From an uncultured Veillonellaceae bacterium (lineage in GTDB: Bacteria; Bacillota; Negativicutes; Veillonellales; Dialisteraceae), in assembly GCA_958348245.1 (NCBI GenBank), contig CATVYJ010000003.1:175544-239543 (forward strand): a stretch of 64,000 nucleotides of DNA. The letters run 5' to 3'. Shown here one piece after another: positions 62,635 to 64,000 of this stretch. The notes below the pieces were generated by a model. That model had not been told where the DNA came from and did not search any database. It was given only the letters and a program-made list of their open reading frames with translations. Position 1 is the first letter of the stretch, and the number at the start of each line of letters is the position of its first letter. The translations under genes and the position numbers were made by a program.

Positions 62635-63455
62635 AACTGTACGCATTCAGCGACTTCCACCTCTCGGGCGACCCGCCGAAAAAGCCCATGGACATCTTCG
62701 GCGCAAACTGGGCGCACCACCGGGAAAAAATCGAAGCCTCCTGGCGGCGGACCATCCGCCCGGAAGACGCGGTCATCATCGCGGGCGACCTCTCGTGGGG
62801 CAAAAACCTCGCGGAAGCTCTGCCGGACCTCCTGTGGATCGCCGGGCTCCCGGGCCGGAAAATCATTGTCCGGGGCAACCACGACTACTGGTGGGACACG
62901 GTGACGAAGATGACGAAAGCCACGGGCGGCGCGTTTGAATTTCTCCATAACAACGTGATCCGCGTGGGCGATATCGCGCTCGCGGGCACGCGGAGCTGGA
63001 TCCCCGAGACCGCGCGGAACTTCACCGAAAACGACGCGGCCATCCTGCGCCGCGAAGAAGGGCGCCTCGAGCGGGGCATCGCGCTCGCCGAAGCGTCCGG
63101 CGCGCGGCGCATCCTCTGCGTCCTCCACTATCCCCCCTACGACGAACGCCGCCGGCCCATGCGCATCCTCGACATCATGCGCGCCCACGGCGTGCGGGAC
63201 TGCGTCTTCGGCCACATCCACGGCGAAAAAAATTTCCACGACATTCCGGACGAACTCTGCGGCGTGCGGCTCCACCTCACCTCCGCAGACTACCTCCGGT
63301 TCGAACCGTATTTCCTCTGCGAGGTGAACGATGGCACACAAACTGGCAGAAGGCCGCCTGCTCTCCGGCTACATCTACGGCGACAGCCATACCGGCGAGT
63401 ACGTATACTTCCCGGGCAGCGAACTCGACGCGGACGTCCCCGTGGCGGTCTATGA
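62631..63455 (+). CDS. Calcineurin-like metallophosphoesterase, with an odd C-terminal extension
   Basis: The five metal-site motifs are all present: SDFHLSG (7-13), AGDLSWGKN (about 51-59), RGNHDYWW (about 83-90), VLHYPPYD (about 166-173) and GHIHGE (about 200-205). Family members of this type end soon after the FEPYFLCE segment (about 226-233). Here the frame runs on about 40 residues of Arg-rich, unstructured sequence that overlaps the next gene by 125 bases. A one-base shift at GAGGTGAACG would give a stop there, so a small indel or loss of the stop codon is likely. The substrate is unknown. Confidence 0.85.
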   Translation: MKLYAFSDFHLSGDPPKKPMDIFGANWAHHREKIEASWRRTIRPEDAVIIAGDLSWGKNLAEALPDLLWIAGLPGRKIIVRGNHDYWWDTVTKMTKATGGAFEFLHNNVIRVGDIALAGTRSWIPETARNFTENDAAILRREEGRLERGIALAEASGARRILCVLHYPPYDERRRPMRILDIMRAHGVRDCVFGHIHGEKNFHDIPDELCGVRLHLTSADYLRFEPYFLCEVNDGTQTGRRPPALRLHLRRQPYRRVRILPGQRTRRGRPRGGL

Positions 63456-63564
63456 AACGCCCGAAGGACGCCGGGACGTCACCATGGAGGAAGCGCTCTC
63501 CCTCATCGAGCACCGCAGCCTCCGCCCGGCCAGGCATCCCCTCTTCGGCGAAAAGACCATCTGA
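63331..63564 (+). CDS. Small conserved-looking protein of unknown function
   Basis: The 77-residue protein starts MAHKLAEGRLLSGYIYGDSH after a GAGG site at 6 bases, the better supported frame in the region it shares with the phosphoesterase. It is compact and charged, with no transmembrane segment, and ends HPLFGEKTI. A terminator follows. I cannot name it. Confidence 0.6.
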   Translation: MAHKLAEGRLLSGYIYGDSHTGEYVYFPGSELDADVPVAVYETPEGRRDVTMEEALSLIEHRSLRPARHPLFGEKTI

Positions 63565-63581
63565 GGCGGACGGCGAAAAGA

Positions 63582-63605
63582 CAGGCATCCTGCCTGCCTT
63601 TTTTA
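63582..63605 (+). terminator. Terminator after the phosphoesterase operon
   Basis: CAGGCA and TGCCTG with a 3-base loop are followed by CCTTTTTT. Confidence 0.75.
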
Positions 63606-63623
63606 TTGTTTCAAATGGCTGGC

Positions 63624-63862
63624 GCGGGCGCGGCGCTCCTCTTCTTTCGCATAAGATGCGGGCTCATATGGAAATAAAACGGTTCTGTTTATTCAGGAGC
63701 GGACCCACATCGGAATAAAAAAGTTTTTTCTCATTCTGTTGCGGACCCACATTGCGATGCAATACGGTTTCCGCCTAATGGTGCGGGCCTACATTGCGGC
63801 AACAAGGAGTTTCCCGCACGATGCGGGCCTGCAATTCAAGTCCGTACGTGTCCGAAACATAC
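63624..63862. repeat. Array of degenerate direct repeats with a period of about 41 bp
   Basis: Units begin at 63658, 63699, 63741, 63783 and 63823 (spacings 41, 42, 42, 40), each headed by a sequence close to GCGGRCCYACATTG, with similar A/T-rich then TTT-rich tails. A poorer unit may start at 63624. The five heads share about 10 of 14 positions. The 42-base spacing is 14 codons, and one plus-strand frame gives RTHI, RTHI, RAYI at the heads, but stops and a frame change interrupt it. Confidence 0.65.
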
Positions 63863-63897
63863 GAATTTTTCCATTTTTGGAATACGATTCCAGCGTC

Positions 63898-63935
63898 GCC
63901 GACATTCTTTCCGGCCGCCCGGAAAGAGTGTCGGC
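63898..63935. other. Long hairpin following the repeat array
   Basis: A 15-bp stem (63898-63912 with 63921-63935, one G-T pair) and an 8-base loop has no T-run, so it is not a standard terminator. A second inverted pair, CATTCCG at 63958-63964 with CGGAATG at 63992-63998, lies beside it at the window edge. Confidence 0.6.
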
Positions 63936-64000
63936 CAAGAAAGGACCGCCGCCCGGTCATTCCGCCCTGAGATTTGGCGGCCCTCCGCTGACGGAATGAA

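Noticed and set aside
63624..63862. CRISPR array
   Set aside because: The repeated part is only about 14 bases and imperfect, the between-repeat sequences resemble one another, and there are no cas genes.

Overview
The window looks like chromosome of a diderm, anaerobic Firmicute of the class Negativicutes (Veillonella/Selenomonas/Dialister-like). The reasons are the mix of Firmicute regulation (a valS T-box, a SAM riboswitch in front of metNIQ, YerC, CsoR, strong Shine-Dalgarno sites) with a type V autotransporter that ends in an outer-membrane beta-barrel signature. Rubrerythrin, a flavodiiron protein and a two-subunit (iron-sulfur type) serine dehydratase point to anaerobic life. Most of the sequence is GC-rich, so many long antisense frames are shadows. 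The genus cannot be fixed from the sequence alone.

Layout. 0-9.2 kb: L-serine dehydratase, an unknown membrane-anchored protein, a cobinamide amidohydrolase (cbiZ), a solitary zeta-toxin-like kinase, queG, and an SsuABC-like ABC operon ending in deoC. 9.2-10.1 kb: a decayed gene. 10.2-17.6 kb: folC and valS (with T-box), an M20 peptidase and a membrane ferredoxin/ferric-reductase-like enzyme. 17.7-24.5 kb: a complete tetrapyrrole operon from glutamyl-tRNA to uroporphyrinogen III and on to precorrin-2/sirohydrochlorin (sirC-like, hemA, hemC, cobA-hemD fusion, hemB, hemL). 24.5-28.6 kb: csoR-rnhB-rbgA and a Pit phosphate transporter with its DUF47 partner behind a Pho-box-like promoter. 28.6-40.5 kb: rubrerythrin, phosphomannomutase-yerC, metNIQ, rnhA, an MFS exporter, and smc-ftsY.

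40.6-45.9 kb is a decayed, lower-GC accessory segment. It holds an autotransporter gene broken by two single-base insertions in G tracts and two nonsense codons, an unrecognised coiled-coil membrane protein with frameshifted upstream coding, short orphan frames, and an IS3-family remnant with three in-frame stops. 46-52.2 kb holds mpg, an RND/HlyD-type adaptor, the flavodiiron protein fprA, and a polar amino-acid ABC transporter with two tandem binding proteins. Its promoter is bracketed by two copies of a 20-bp operator-like palindrome.

52.4-61.6 kb is an AT-rich surface-polysaccharide cluster: an ABC export pair, four family-2 glycosyltransferases (one fused to a TupA-like ATP-grasp domain), an FkbM methyltransferase and a family-4 glycosyltransferase. 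61.8-63.6 kb returns to GC-rich housekeeping-like genes (a GalT-like HIT protein, a metallophosphoesterase). The window ends in an array of about 41-bp degenerate direct repeats followed by a long hairpin.

No single locus is convincingly a new system. The best candidates for a second look are the GT2/ATP-grasp fusion cluster, the zeta-like kinase with its own N-terminal domain and no visible partner, the two-operator promoter, the 41-bp repeat array, and the decayed or slipping autotransporter.
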